A stretch of DNA of 10,951 nt from Anaerolineae bacterium (GTDB lineage: Bacteria > Chloroflexota > Anaerolineae > Aggregatilineales > Phototrophicaceae): positions 1 to 10,951 of the forward strand of contig JADLHH010000007.1 of NCBI GenBank assembly GCA_020848855.1, given 5' to 3'. Positions 1 to 7,219 of this stretch are shown piece by piece (position 1 is the first letter of the stretch; each line of letters opens with the position of its first letter). The translations under genes and the position numbers were made by a program. The notes beneath the pieces were generated by a model. That model was not told the origin of the DNA, ran no database searches, and worked only from the letters and a program-made list of their open reading frames with translations.

Positions 1-2516
1 ACGGTGATCCACTGCTGCGGGTTCAAGCCCTGCCCGTATTCCAACTGGAAATACTGCATCTGCTGGGTGTTGATGTCGGCGTAGATATCCACGCTGCCGC
101 CGACGTAGGCGAACATCGCCGGGCTGGTGACGCGGACGGACTGAAGGGCGCGTGGGCTGCTGACGCTGTCGTACTCCTCCGGCGGGAGCGGCTGGCGGTT
201 GGCGATCCACCAGTCGGTCACGTCGCCGGACGGCGGCACGAAGTACAGCACGCCGCTGCGCAGTTCCGGCGGCGTGTTGACGGTCGCGCGCTGCCCGGTC
301 TGGCTGTTGATCTCGACCATCTGCCAGTAGGTGTCAGTCTGGCGCGGCTGCGTGCCGTCGAGGAAGATTTCGGGGTGAGTCCGGCAGATGTTGTTGGGCA
401 GCAAGCCGGAGATATCGCACACCGGCATGTCGATGATCGAATCCGGGCGCTCCCAGTTGGTCGGCGGCAGCGCGGCGCGGGCGTGGACGTATTCCATCAG
501 CGAGCGCCAGACGGACGCCGCGCCGTCCATGCCGTAGGTGTCGAGCGACAGGGCGCTGCCGTCGGCGCGGTTGAGCGCCACGCCAACGATGTACTGCGGC
601 GTGTAGCCGACCGTCCAGTCGTCGGTGCGGTCGCTGGTCACGCCGTTGACGACCGCACCGGGACGCGAGAGGTCGAGCGGGGTACCCTGCCCCAGCAGCT
701 CCCAGCGCGTCTCCTGATCCGCCAGAATGTCGCTGACGAGATACGCCAGATTCGGCTGAAGCAGCGGCGTACACACGTCGAGCGTGCCGCACTTCACCGC
801 TTCGCCGGTATTAAACTGCCCCAGGATGCTGCCGTCGGCGTCCTGAATTTCGAGCACCGCCAGCGGGTCGCGCCCACGAAAACCGCGCGCCACCGGGTCG
901 ACCGGGACGCCGCGCATACTGCCGAGCGTGGCGAATACTGAATACGAGTACGCCACGTCGAGCAGCGCGACCTGCCCGCCGCGCTCCAGCAGCATCAGGT
1001 CGTAGCTGTTCTCGTCGAGGCTGTTCAAGCCAAGCTGGTGCGCCGTCTGCAAAATGGTATTCATGCCCTGCCGATAGGCGATATCGGCGGCAGGCGCAAT
1101 CAGCGCCGCGCCCATCGCCTCGCGCAGACTCATCGGTCCCCGGAATTTGCCATCGGGGTTGCCAACGGTGTAGATCAGCCCCTCTTCCGAGCCGGGGAAC
1201 TGCTTGGGGATGTCGAAAACCATCGTCGCCGGGGTGTAGCCGGCGGTCGGGTTGATGAAGGCGCTCAGGTAGACGAACGGCAGCAGCGTCGGACCGGGCT
1301 GGTACTGCTGGTCGGTCGCCGCGCCGACCAGCGCCTTGATCGCGCCGGTGCTGGCGTCGATGATGACAACCGAGCCGCCGTCAGGCGGCGAATCGCCGGG
1401 GGCTGCGCTAAGTGAGCGCAGGTAAACCGCGCCGGGGCAGTCATCCGGGACGGCAGTTGATCCGCTCAGTCGGTCAAGCTGGGTTTGCAGCGTGCAGACC
1501 GTCTGGTTGTACAGATCGAGGTCGAGGCTGGTGGTGATTTTGAGGCTGCCGCGCGCCAGAAGCTGCGAGCCGTCGTAGCCCAGCGAGTCGAGAATCTGTT
1601 CGGCTTGCCGGCGGGCATAGACCGTGAATTCCGGCGCGGTCGGCGGCAGGTAATTGCCCCGGCTGATCGGCGTTCGGACGGTGCGGGCGGTGTCGTAATC
1701 GTCCTGGGCGATCATGCCGAGCGTGCGCATTTCGCGCAGCAGGTCGGTCTGCCGCCCGCGCGCCGCCGTCTCGTCGGCGAAGGGGTTGTACTGCGGCGCG
1801 GTCGGGATCGCCGCCAGCAGCGCCGCCTCGTCGAGCGTGAGGTCGGCAGCCGGCTTGTCGAGATAAATGTGGGCGGCGGCTTGAATGCCGTACGCCTCGT
1901 TGCCGTAGTAAGCGGTGTTCAGGTGCCATTCCAGCACCTGCTGAGGTGTGTACAGCCGGTTGATCTCGGCGACCAGCGCGATTTCGCGCGCCCGCGCGTC
2001 GTTGACGCTGCCGCGAATATCCGCCAGCGGCGCGATCACCTCGCGCACCAGCCGCCCGGTGATTGACGGGTCGGGCGCGAGCGTGCCGATCACGGCGTTG
2101 CGCCACAGGTCAACCAGCGTTTGCAGCGGGTTGAAAGCCGTATGGGTCAGAAAGTTCGGGTCTTCGGACGCGAGCATCGCTGAGACGACGTAAGCGGGCA
2201 TATCGTCCACCGGAACCCACGAACTGCCGTCGCCGAGCGGGCTTTGCAGCGCGTAAACCAGCGTCGCGCCGGTGCTGTCGTAGAATCCGGTCGGCGTGGA
2301 GCCGGGCGCTGCCGCCGCGCCGGGCACGGGCAAATTCTGCACCGCCTGCCAGTAAACCGCGCCCGCGCCGATGAACGCCGCGCCACCCGGCAGGACGACC
2401 AGCACCAGCAGGGCAACGCTCAGCAGCGAAAGCCACAGCCGCCGCCGGGTCTGTTCGGCTTCACGCCGCGCCTGGCGCTTGTGCCGCCGCCGCGTAATCT
2501 GGATTACGGTTGCCAC
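1..2516 (-). CDS. PBP1-like GT51/transpeptidase protein with degenerate transpeptidase motifs (3' end outside window)
   Basis: An open frame of 838 codons begins at GTG (2516-2514), directly after an in-frame TAA and ATT, and runs off the left edge. A GAGG lies 12 nt upstream of the start. Order of parts: basic cytoplasmic tail (residues 1-26, Arg/Lys-rich); one membrane anchor (~27-49); GT51 glycosyltransferase domain (~95-265); transpeptidase-type domain (~380-660); Pro-rich linker and C-terminal beta-type domain (~665-838) containing a VCDISGLLPNNIC segment like that of PBP1C-type proteins. GT51 signs are EDPNFLTH (Glu118), Glu178 at the second catalytic position, and the strong block VLEWHLNTAYYGNEAYGIQA near 203. 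The family polymerises lipid II and crosslinks peptidoglycan outside the membrane. Here the SxxK position reads PTLL (409-412), SxN reads ALI (471-473) and KTG reads VNG (623-625), so crosslinking activity is unlikely. The GT51 GGSTITQQ motif is also altered. The long intact frame argues for a maintained structural or regulatory role rather than a decayed gene. Confidence 0.88.
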   Translation of the reverse strand, partial: MATVIQITRRRHKRQARREAEQTRRRLWLSLLSVALLVLVVLPGGAAFIGAGAVYWQAVQNLPVPGAAAAPGSTPTGFYDSTGATLVYALQSPLGDGSSWVPVDDMPAYVVSAMLASEDPNFLTHTAFNPLQTLVDLWRNAVIGTLAPDPSITGRLVREVIAPLADIRGSVNDARAREIALVAEINRLYTPQQVLEWHLNTAYYGNEAYGIQAAAHIYLDKPAADLTLDEAALLAAIPTAPQYNPFADETAARGRQTDLLREMRTLGMIAQDDYDTARTVRTPISRGNYLPPTAPEFTVYARRQAEQILDSLGYDGSQLLARGSLKITTSLDLDLYNQTVCTLQTQLDRLSGSTAVPDDCPGAVYLRSLSAAPGDSPPDGGSVVIIDASTGAIKALVGAATDQQYQPGPTLLPFVYLSAFINPTAGYTPATMVFDIPKQFPGSEEGLIYTVGNPDGKFRGPMSLREAMGAALIAPAADIAYRQGMNTILQTAHQLGLNSLDENSYDLMLLERGGQVALLDVAYSYSVFATLGSMRGVPVDPVARGFRGRDPLAVLEIQDADGSILGQFNTGEAVKCGTLDVCTPLLQPNLAYLVSDILADQETRWELLGQGTPLDLSRPGAVVNGVTSDRTDDWTVGYTPQYIVGVALNRADGSALSLDTYGMDGAASVWRSLMEYVHARAALPPTNWERPDSIIDMPVCDISGLLPNNICRTHPEIFLDGTQPRQTDTYWQMVEINSQTGQRATVNTPPELRSGVLYFVPPSGDVTDWWIANRQPLPPEEYDSVSSPRALQSVRVTSPAMFAYVGGSVDIYADINTQQMQYFQLEYGQGLNPQQWIT

Positions 2517-2551
2517 AATTTACGCTCGCCTCGCTCGCGGTGCCAAGAATA

Positions 2552-2642
2552 CAGGACTGAGTAAAGACGTGCTTGCGTCTGATCAATTCTTATATCGACA
2601 AGCAATTTTGCCCCAGTCCTCGGCACTCAGTCCTCAGTCCTG
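2552..2642. repeat. CAGTCCT heptamer cluster with inverted copy
   Basis: CAGTCCT occurs three times in direct orientation (2614-2620, 2628-2634, 2635-2641) and once inverted as AGGACTG (2553-2559). The inverted copy extends to a 10-bp inverted repeat, CAGGACTGAG (2552-2561) with CTCAGTCCTG (2633-2642), about 71 bp apart. The spacing is 14 and 7 bp between direct copies, consistent with slippage of a 7-bp unit. The arms are too far apart for a simple terminator. A regulator binding site or a decaying microsatellite are both possible. Confidence 0.55.
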
Positions 2643-2762
2643 TTTTAGTTCGATACGGTCAGCACACCCAACCCCAGTGTCATCGTCATTGTACCCGCGC
2701 CGAACGAACGCGCCAATTCTGCGTAAATCTCAATTATTACGGTCGAAATAGGGCTGGATTTA

Positions 2763-2792
2763 TTGTTACATTCGTTGTATATTCATTACAAT
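2763..2792 (+). promoter_or_regulatory. Putative sigma70-type promoter for response regulator
   Basis: TTGTTA (2763-2768) and TACAAT (2787-2792) are separated by 18 bp. They match 4/6 and 5/6 of the -35 and -10 consensus and lie in a locally AT-rich stretch 38 bp before the start codon. The call rests on sequence match only. Confidence 0.4.
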
Positions 2793-2829
2793 AGATACGT
2801 CAGTCTTCGTTAGATTCGGAGCGTGCCCA

Positions 2830-3570
2830 ATGGGAAAGACCAAGATACTGCTGGTCGAGGACGACAAAAACATCAACAAGCTCATCAACGATTACATGAG
2901 CACACATGGTTTTGAAGTCACCTCGTTCGAGGACGGTCCCGACGCCCTCGACCATGTTCAGATGCGCGGTCTGCCGCATATCGCCCTCATCGACCTGACA
3001 CTGCCAACGATGCACGGCTTCGACCTGAGCAATCGCCTGAAGTCGATGGCGGACGTGCCGATCATCTTCATCACCGCCACCAGCGATACCGACACGGTCG
3101 TGCAGGGCTTGAAAAAATACGCCGAAGATTTCATCGTCAAACCGTTTGAACTGCGCGAACTGGAAGCCCGCGTGCAGGTCGTGCTGGCGCGTATGCCCAG
3201 CCTCGACTACGCCAGCGAGCCGATCATCCGAATCGACGATAACCTGAGCATCGACTTTGCCCACAACCGCATCGTCGTCAACGGCAAAGCCTACGGCTTG
3301 ACGCCAACCGAATCGATTTTGCTGCACGTCCTGCTGCGCAACGCCGGGCGCGTGGTCGAAAACCGGATGCTGATCGCCCGTGTGTGGCCCTCTGAAGAAG
3401 TGTACGAAGACACGCTGCGCGTCCACATGCACCGTCTGCGCCGTAAGCTGGAAGCGGATTCGCACCACCCACACTACATCCGCACTGAGCGCGGCATCGG
3501 CTACATGTTCACGATCCGCCCGCCGGAAGGAATCGCCTTCGAAGGCGAGGATGCAGCGCTTGAGGACTAA
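2830..3570 (+). CDS. OmpR/PhoB-family response regulator
   Basis: The 246-residue protein is a two-domain DNA-binding response regulator. The receiver domain (residues ~4-120) shows the acidic pair Asp11/Asp12, phospho-acceptor Asp55 (in IALIDLTLP), Thr82 and Lys104 before Pro105, all the expected catalytic positions. The C-terminal winged helix (~135-232) has the typical LTPTES, VWPSEE, RVHMHRLRRKLE and YIRTERGIGYMF blocks. The start is ATG 2830, with GGAG at 2818-2821 eight nt upstream. It should be phosphorylated by a histidine kinase, most likely the product of the gene that follows, and bind tandem DNA half-sites as a dimer. Target genes cannot be read from the sequence. A terminator directly after the stop separates it from the kinase gene. 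The acidic tail after the winged helix (EGIAFEGEDAALED) is slightly longer than usual. Confidence 0.93.
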   Translation: MGKTKILLVEDDKNINKLINDYMSTHGFEVTSFEDGPDALDHVQMRGLPHIALIDLTLPTMHGFDLSNRLKSMADVPIIFITATSDTDTVVQGLKKYAEDFIVKPFELRELEARVQVVLARMPSLDYASEPIIRIDDNLSIDFAHNRIVVNGKAYGLTPTESILLHVLLRNAGRVVENRMLIARVWPSEEVYEDTLRVHMHRLRRKLEADSHHPHYIRTERGIGYMFTIRPPEGIAFEGEDAALED

Positions 3571-3594
3571 CCCCGTCCGCCGTACCGGCATCAT

Positions 3595-3629
3595 ACCCTG
3601 AGTCTTACTCACTCAGGGTTTTTATTTTG
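3595..3629 (+). terminator. Intrinsic terminator after response regulator
   Basis: A perfect 9-bp stem is formed by ACCCTGAGT (3595-3603) and ACTCAGGGT (3611-3619) with a 7-nt loop. TTTTTATTTTG follows immediately. It starts 25 nt after the response regulator stop and precedes the kinase gene, so it should uncouple or attenuate expression of the kinase. Confidence 0.82.
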
Positions 3630-3639
3630 TCTGTTATTT

Positions 3640-3648
3640 TGATACAAT
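3640..3648 (+). promoter_or_regulatory. Putative extended -10 promoter for histidine kinase
   Basis: TGATACAAT (3640-3648) fits an extended -10 element (TGN followed by TACAAT). It lies after the terminator T-tract and 58 bp before the kinase start. The -35 region (around 3620-3625) is only a T-run. The same TACAAT hexamer occurs upstream of the response regulator. Confidence 0.35.
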
Positions 3649-3706
3649 TTATCAGGTATCATCGGCAGCAAGCCTTCTTATCGAAACGGCAACGTATTCG
3701 AACGAG

Positions 3707-5866
3707 ATGATCATTAGCCGAGACAACACGAATTTCCCGTCATACACCTCCAACGCCATCCCGACCGAGGAACTCCGCTTCCTGCTCGAAACGCTTCCGG
3801 CGCACCTTCCGGTCGATTTCGCCTGCATCTATCAATGCCGGGAGCGTACCAACGGCGTCGACCTGATCGCCTCGGCGACGTTCGGGGCGCTGGCGGCTGA
3901 AACCCAGCAGCAAACTGCCGCCGACTTGAAAAACGCGGTGGTCGCCGCCATGCCCCCCAAAGAGCCGGCGCTGATCGCCATCGGCAGCGACCAGGACTCG
4001 GCGCTGCTCTACCCGTTCCCGATCAGCGGATCGCTTCACGGTGTCGTGGCGCTGGTCGCGTTCAGCCGCAACGTCTACCAGCAGGAACACATCGACTCGT
4101 GCGCGCGGGTTGTCAGCCTGATTCGGCTGGTGCTGGCGGATCACTACCACCTCAACGTAATGGCGGAGAATCTGTCGACCGCGCAGTCGATTTTGCAGAC
4201 GGCGCAGGCAATCGCCGAGAATCCGTCGCCGCAGCACGTCGTCAACATCCTGCGCGACACGCTGTTCGAGCCGCACGTCTCAAGCTGCGCAATGCTGCTG
4301 TACGGTCCCGTACACGAGGACAGCCCGAACGGTCCGTTCGAGTACCTGGAACTGCGCGGCTCGTGGTCGAAACGGCACGGCAGCGGCGTCGGTATCGGCG
4401 TGCGGCTGTACATGAAGGATTATCCCGACCTGCTGGGGCAGCTTGAAACGCGCGAGATCGTCACCTTCCCGACCGTCAACCAGATCAAGAATCGCTTCGA
4501 CCCGCTGATTCGCGGCTTCATGAAAGCCGAGCGCCTGCACTCGCTCACGTTGATCGCGCTGCATTCGGAGCGGCACAAGCTGGGCGTGCTGGCAATCGGC
4601 AGCGACCAGCGCCACCGCTTCGACGAGCGCGAACTGCAAAGCTACCGCACTGTCTCCGAGTTTCTGGCGATCAGCGCGATGGCGCAGCTTTTGCAGCAGC
4701 AGCGCGAGCGCATGGAACAGAATCGCGCGGCGATCCTCGACGCGGTGACCGACGGCGTGGTGATGGTCGTGCCCTATGGGCAGGGCGGGCACGTCCTGAC
4801 CGTCAACAAGCGCTTCACGCGCATGTTCGAAGTCGCCGAGGAACGCGCCGAAGGCGACACGCTGATCCACCTGCTCGGCGAAATGCAGCTTCCCGAAGGC
4901 GTGCGCCAGGAACTGCGCGCCTCGTGGCTGAGCACGCCGGTGCGCGACCCGGCGGTGCGGCGCGGCGAATTCCGGCTGGTCACCAGCGAGGGACAGCCGC
5001 TCGACGTGGAGTGGTACAGCGCGCCGGTTTACCAGGAATCGAGCGTGCTGGGACGCATCTACACCTTCCACGATGTCTCGCCGGAACGTGCCGCCCAGCG
5101 CCTGCGCGCCGCCTTCCTGTCGCGCATCTCGCACGAACTGCGCACGCCGCTGACCTCGATCCGGGGCTTTGCCGAATTCATCCTCGAAGCGACCGGCGAC
5201 CAACTGCCCGACCTCGCCCGCGAATACACCGAGATCATCCTCGACAGCGCCAAGCACCTGAACACCGTCTTCACCGACATGATCGAGATCACCCGCGCCG
5301 ACGCCGGCGAGCTGAAGCTCAACAAGATCGAGGCGCATCTGCCGGACATCATCATCGACGTGGTGGCGCGCTTGGAGCTTCAGTACAAGGCGCGCAAGCA
5401 GCAGGTGATCATGGAGCTGGACGACGACCTGCCGATGGTCAGCGTCGATGTTGACCGGCTGACGCAGGTGTTGACCAACCTGATCGCCAACGCGGTCAAG
5501 TATTCGCCGGAGGGTGGCAAAATCCGCATTTCGACGCGGCTGCTCGACTCGCCCGACGAGCTGCCGGAAAGCGCGCCTGCCGACGTGGTGATCCCGGCGA
5601 TTCTGGTCACGGTGACGGACGAGGGCAAGGGGTTGACCCCCGAAGAAGCCGACAAGGTCTTCATGCCCTTCTTCCGCACCGAAGACGCCAAAGCCCAGCG
5701 CATCGAAGGCGTCGGGCTGGGGCTGGCGGTGACGCGCAGCATCGTTGAGGTGCATCGCGGCAAAATCTGGGCGATTCCGCGCAGCAGCCGGGTCAAGGGC
5801 GGCTGCTTCATGTTCACCGTCCCCACCGTGCGGGCACAGCCGGCGACCAGCGCTCCAAATTCCTGA
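3707..5866 (+). CDS. Soluble GAF/PAS sensor histidine kinase
   Basis: The 719-residue protein has no predicted membrane segment or signal peptide, so it should act in the cytoplasm. Domains in order: a GAF-like region (~20-150); a second GAF-like region (~165-330); a short coiled segment with a QQQRERMEQNR run; a PAS-type region (~340-455); HisKA with His476 in SRISHELRTPL; and HATPase_c with N-box Asn591/Asn595, DEGKG (Asp638, Gly640, Gly642) and GVGLGL (668-673). All catalytic motifs are intact, so autophosphorylation on His476 and transfer to the upstream regulator are expected. No chromophore-binding cysteine or haem ligand could be assigned, so the signal is unknown. The start is ATG 3707 with only a weak GAG just upstream; translation signals are poorer than for the regulator. 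The gap to the regulator is 136 bp and contains a terminator plus a likely promoter, which suggests separate control of the two levels. Confidence 0.92.
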   Translation: MIISRDNTNFPSYTSNAIPTEELRFLLETLPAHLPVDFACIYQCRERTNGVDLIASATFGALAAETQQQTAADLKNAVVAAMPPKEPALIAIGSDQDSALLYPFPISGSLHGVVALVAFSRNVYQQEHIDSCARVVSLIRLVLADHYHLNVMAENLSTAQSILQTAQAIAENPSPQHVVNILRDTLFEPHVSSCAMLLYGPVHEDSPNGPFEYLELRGSWSKRHGSGVGIGVRLYMKDYPDLLGQLETREIVTFPTVNQIKNRFDPLIRGFMKAERLHSLTLIALHSERHKLGVLAIGSDQRHRFDERELQSYRTVSEFLAISAMAQLLQQQRERMEQNRAAILDAVTDGVVMVVPYGQGGHVLTVNKRFTRMFEVAEERAEGDTLIHLLGEMQLPEGVRQELRASWLSTPVRDPAVRRGEFRLVTSEGQPLDVEWYSAPVYQESSVLGRIYTFHDVSPERAAQRLRAAFLSRISHELRTPLTSIRGFAEFILEATGDQLPDLAREYTEIILDSAKHLNTVFTDMIEITRADAGELKLNKIEAHLPDIIIDVVARLELQYKARKQQVIMELDDDLPMVSVDVDRLTQVLTNLIANAVKYSPEGGKIRISTRLLDSPDELPESAPADVVIPAILVTVTDEGKGLTPEEADKVFMPFFRTEDAKAQRIEGVGLGLAVTRSIVEVHRGKIWAIPRSSRVKGGCFMFTVPTVRAQPATSAPNS

Positions 5867-5872
5867 CATTCC

Positions 5873-5904
5873 ACAGGCGAACGTTAACGCCTGTCCGATT
5901 TTGA
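5873..5904 (+). terminator. Probable weak terminator after histidine kinase
   Basis: ACAGGCG (5873-5879) pairs with CGCCTGT (5888-5894) around an 8-nt loop, followed by CCGATTTTGATTT. The T-tract is offset and interrupted, so efficiency may be modest. It begins 7 nt after the kinase stop. Confidence 0.5.
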
Positions 5905-5957
5905 TTTAACCCCCTGCAACTTGAATTTGTGGTATCGGCAACACCAATCCGCCTCCT

Positions 5958-5976
5958 GTGAAATTTTGCATTTGAC
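5958..5976. promoter_or_regulatory. 19-bp imperfect dyad, possible operator upstream of iron-uptake genes
   Basis: GTGAAAT (5958-5964) and ATTTGAC (5970-5976) are 6/7 complementary around TTTGC. The length (19 bp) and AT-rich symmetric form resemble metal-regulator operators such as Fur boxes in general shape, but the bases do not match the classic consensus. It lies 101 bp before the imelysin-like gene. No convincing -35/-10 pair was found next to it, so this is tentative. Confidence 0.2.
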
Positions 5977-6077
5977 CGTCTTTGTGGACAGTGCGCGGAC
6001 GATTCCCGTATCATGGCGGCAGTTCACCAGCGTTGTGAATCTTTGTCCATATCATCAACGGGAAGCGACTTTCACCG

Positions 6078-7127
6078 ATGAACCGGAAGATCGTTATTTT
6101 CATATTGTTCGCGCTGCTCCTGCCACTGGGGCAGGTTTTCGCGCAGGACGACGCTTTGGGCGTCGACGCGACCAAGACCTACCTGATCGAGCACGGCGGC
6201 ACGATGCTGGAGCACGTCACCCAGATTCAAGCCGACGCCGCAGCGTACTTCGACATCCTCGAAGCAGCGGATTTCGATTACGAAGCCGCGTGGGACGCGA
6301 ATCAGGCAGACCTGACGCAGCTCGTGAGCGATGCCCGCGACGAGTTCATCCTGGCGCATAACGATTACGAGAACATCGAAGGCATCGTCGCCGGCGTGCC
6401 GTCGCTGGCGGACTTCGACGTGTGGATCGACGCCGGTCCACTCGGCGCGGAAGACCCGGAGAGCGCCTACGACTGGACGCTGACGCTGGACGACAGGCGC
6501 AGCTTCGAGAAACCGGGCAACATCTTCCACTGGCTGCTGGAAACGACGCTGTGGGGCACGCAGCCCGACCACAGCGGCGCGCGCGTCGACTTTGACGACA
6601 ACGGCGCGGACGAGCGCGGCGACGCCCTGCCGGATGCGCACTACTTTCTGGCAATCGCCAATGCGTTCGTGGACGCCACCACCCAGTTGAATGAGTCGAT
6701 TGCGGCGTGGGAGCCGACGCTTGAAGACAGCTTCACGGCGCTGGCGACGATGATCCCGACGATGGGCGATTACTTCCAGGAGTGGAAGAACTCGACCTTC
6801 GTCGCCGGCGACGACCCGCGCTTCGTCGCCCAGTCGCGTCTGGTGGACGTGAAGGGTATCGCCACCAGCCTGAGCGTGATTTACGGCAATGTCGGCGCGG
6901 ACGTGACCGGGCAGGACGCCACGCTGAACGACCAGATCGACGCCGGCTTCACCGATCTGCTCGCCTTCCTCGACGAGACGTATGCCGAGGAACAGTCGGG
7001 CAAGGAATTCAGCGCCGAGCAAGCCGACGCGCTCGGCGAGCAGGCGCAGAGCAAAGCCGACAGCCTCGCGGCGCTGGTCGGGCAAGCCGCCAGCCTGCTG
7101 AACCTGACGCTGCCGAATCTGGAATAG
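6078..7127 (+). CDS. Secreted imelysin/EfeO-like protein, iron-uptake partner
   Basis: The 349-residue protein starts with a clear signal peptide (basic MNRK, hydrophobic core 5-18, likely cleavage after Ala22 in VFA-QDD), so it works outside the membrane. The mature part is mostly helical and acidic. Similarity to the EfeO/imelysin (M75) fold is suggested by YENIEGIVAGVP and FHWLLETTLWG. The family signature is a His-x-x-Glu pair; here it is spaced as His151-x-x-x-Glu155. An insertion at Asp171-Asp182 (DFDDNGADERGD) fits an EF-hand-like loop and may bind Ca2+ or another metal. There is no N-terminal cupredoxin domain, unlike full-length EfeO. The FTR1 permease gene follows after 139 bp on the same strand, supporting a role in delivering iron to the permease. 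A GGGAAG lies about 12 nt before ATG 6078, a loosely spaced ribosome binding site. The family call is moderate: the helical fold and context are the main support, and a secreted protein of unknown function remains possible. Confidence 0.6.
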   Translation: MNRKIVIFILFALLLPLGQVFAQDDALGVDATKTYLIEHGGTMLEHVTQIQADAAAYFDILEAADFDYEAAWDANQADLTQLVSDARDEFILAHNDYENIEGIVAGVPSLADFDVWIDAGPLGAEDPESAYDWTLTLDDRRSFEKPGNIFHWLLETTLWGTQPDHSGARVDFDDNGADERGDALPDAHYFLAIANAFVDATTQLNESIAAWEPTLEDSFTALATMIPTMGDYFQEWKNSTFVAGDDPRFVAQSRLVDVKGIATSLSVIYGNVGADVTGQDATLNDQIDAGFTDLLAFLDETYAEEQSGKEFSAEQADALGEQAQSKADSLAALVGQAASLLNLTLPNLE

Positions 7128-7147
7128 CAATCGAACCGGGGATACCC

Positions 7148-7175
7148 GTAGGGGCACGACATGTCGTGCCCCTAC
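7148..7175. repeat. Perfect 28-bp intercistronic palindrome
   Basis: GTAGGGGCACGACA (7148-7161) is followed directly by its exact reverse complement (7162-7175), giving a 28-bp palindrome without a loop. It begins 21 nt after the stop of the imelysin-like gene. No T-tract follows, so it is not a standard terminator. A related copy with the same ACGACATGTCGT core lies at 9694-9715. This suggests a dispersed palindromic element, or a duplicated site that acts on RNA stability. Confidence 0.85.
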
Positions 7176-7219
7176 ACCCGAATAGCAATTGTCGCCAACA
7201 AGATTGACCGGTCGTTTAC

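Larger units (their letters stand above)
2517..2829. other. Divergent intergenic region between PBP-like and response regulator genes
   Basis: This 313-bp gap separates the leftward PBP-like gene from the rightward response regulator gene. It is more AT-rich than the flanking genes, especially at 2740-2800. It holds a cluster of CAGTCCT heptamers (2552-2642) and a promoter-like pair for the rightward gene (2763-2792). For the leftward gene, a TATAAG hexamer is readable on the minus strand at 2594-2589, but no matching -35 was found. Short open frames cross the region (for example 2573-2794 on the plus strand), but they lack a ribosome binding site and recognisable sequence, so no gene is called. 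Confidence 0.6.

Noticed and set aside
375..941. Plus-strand open frame opposite the PBP-like gene
   Set aside because: The minus-strand frame continues through it with recognisable PBP sequence; this one has no recognisable content.
1474..2106. Alternative minus-strand frame inside the PBP-like gene
   Set aside because: It is a frame-shifted reading of the GT51 region, rich in Arg and Ala. The true frame is the one with the YYGNEAYGIQA block.
2614..2641. CAGTCCT copies as a CRISPR array
   Set aside because: The units are 7 bp with 7-14 bp periodicity, far too short for CRISPR repeats and spacers, and no cas gene is present.
2573..2794. Small open frame in the 2517-2829 gap
   Set aside because: No ribosome binding site, unusual composition, and it runs through the heptamer cluster and the putative promoter.
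4280..5869. Long open frame on the minus strand opposite the histidine kinase
   Set aside because: It is antisense to a kinase with all motifs intact. Its His/Arg/Gln-rich low-complexity translation is typical of the shadow of a GC-rich gene.
5972..6014. TTGACC and TATCAT as a promoter for the imelysin-like gene
   Set aside because: The spacing is 31 bp, too wide for a sigma70-type promoter, and no better pair was found.
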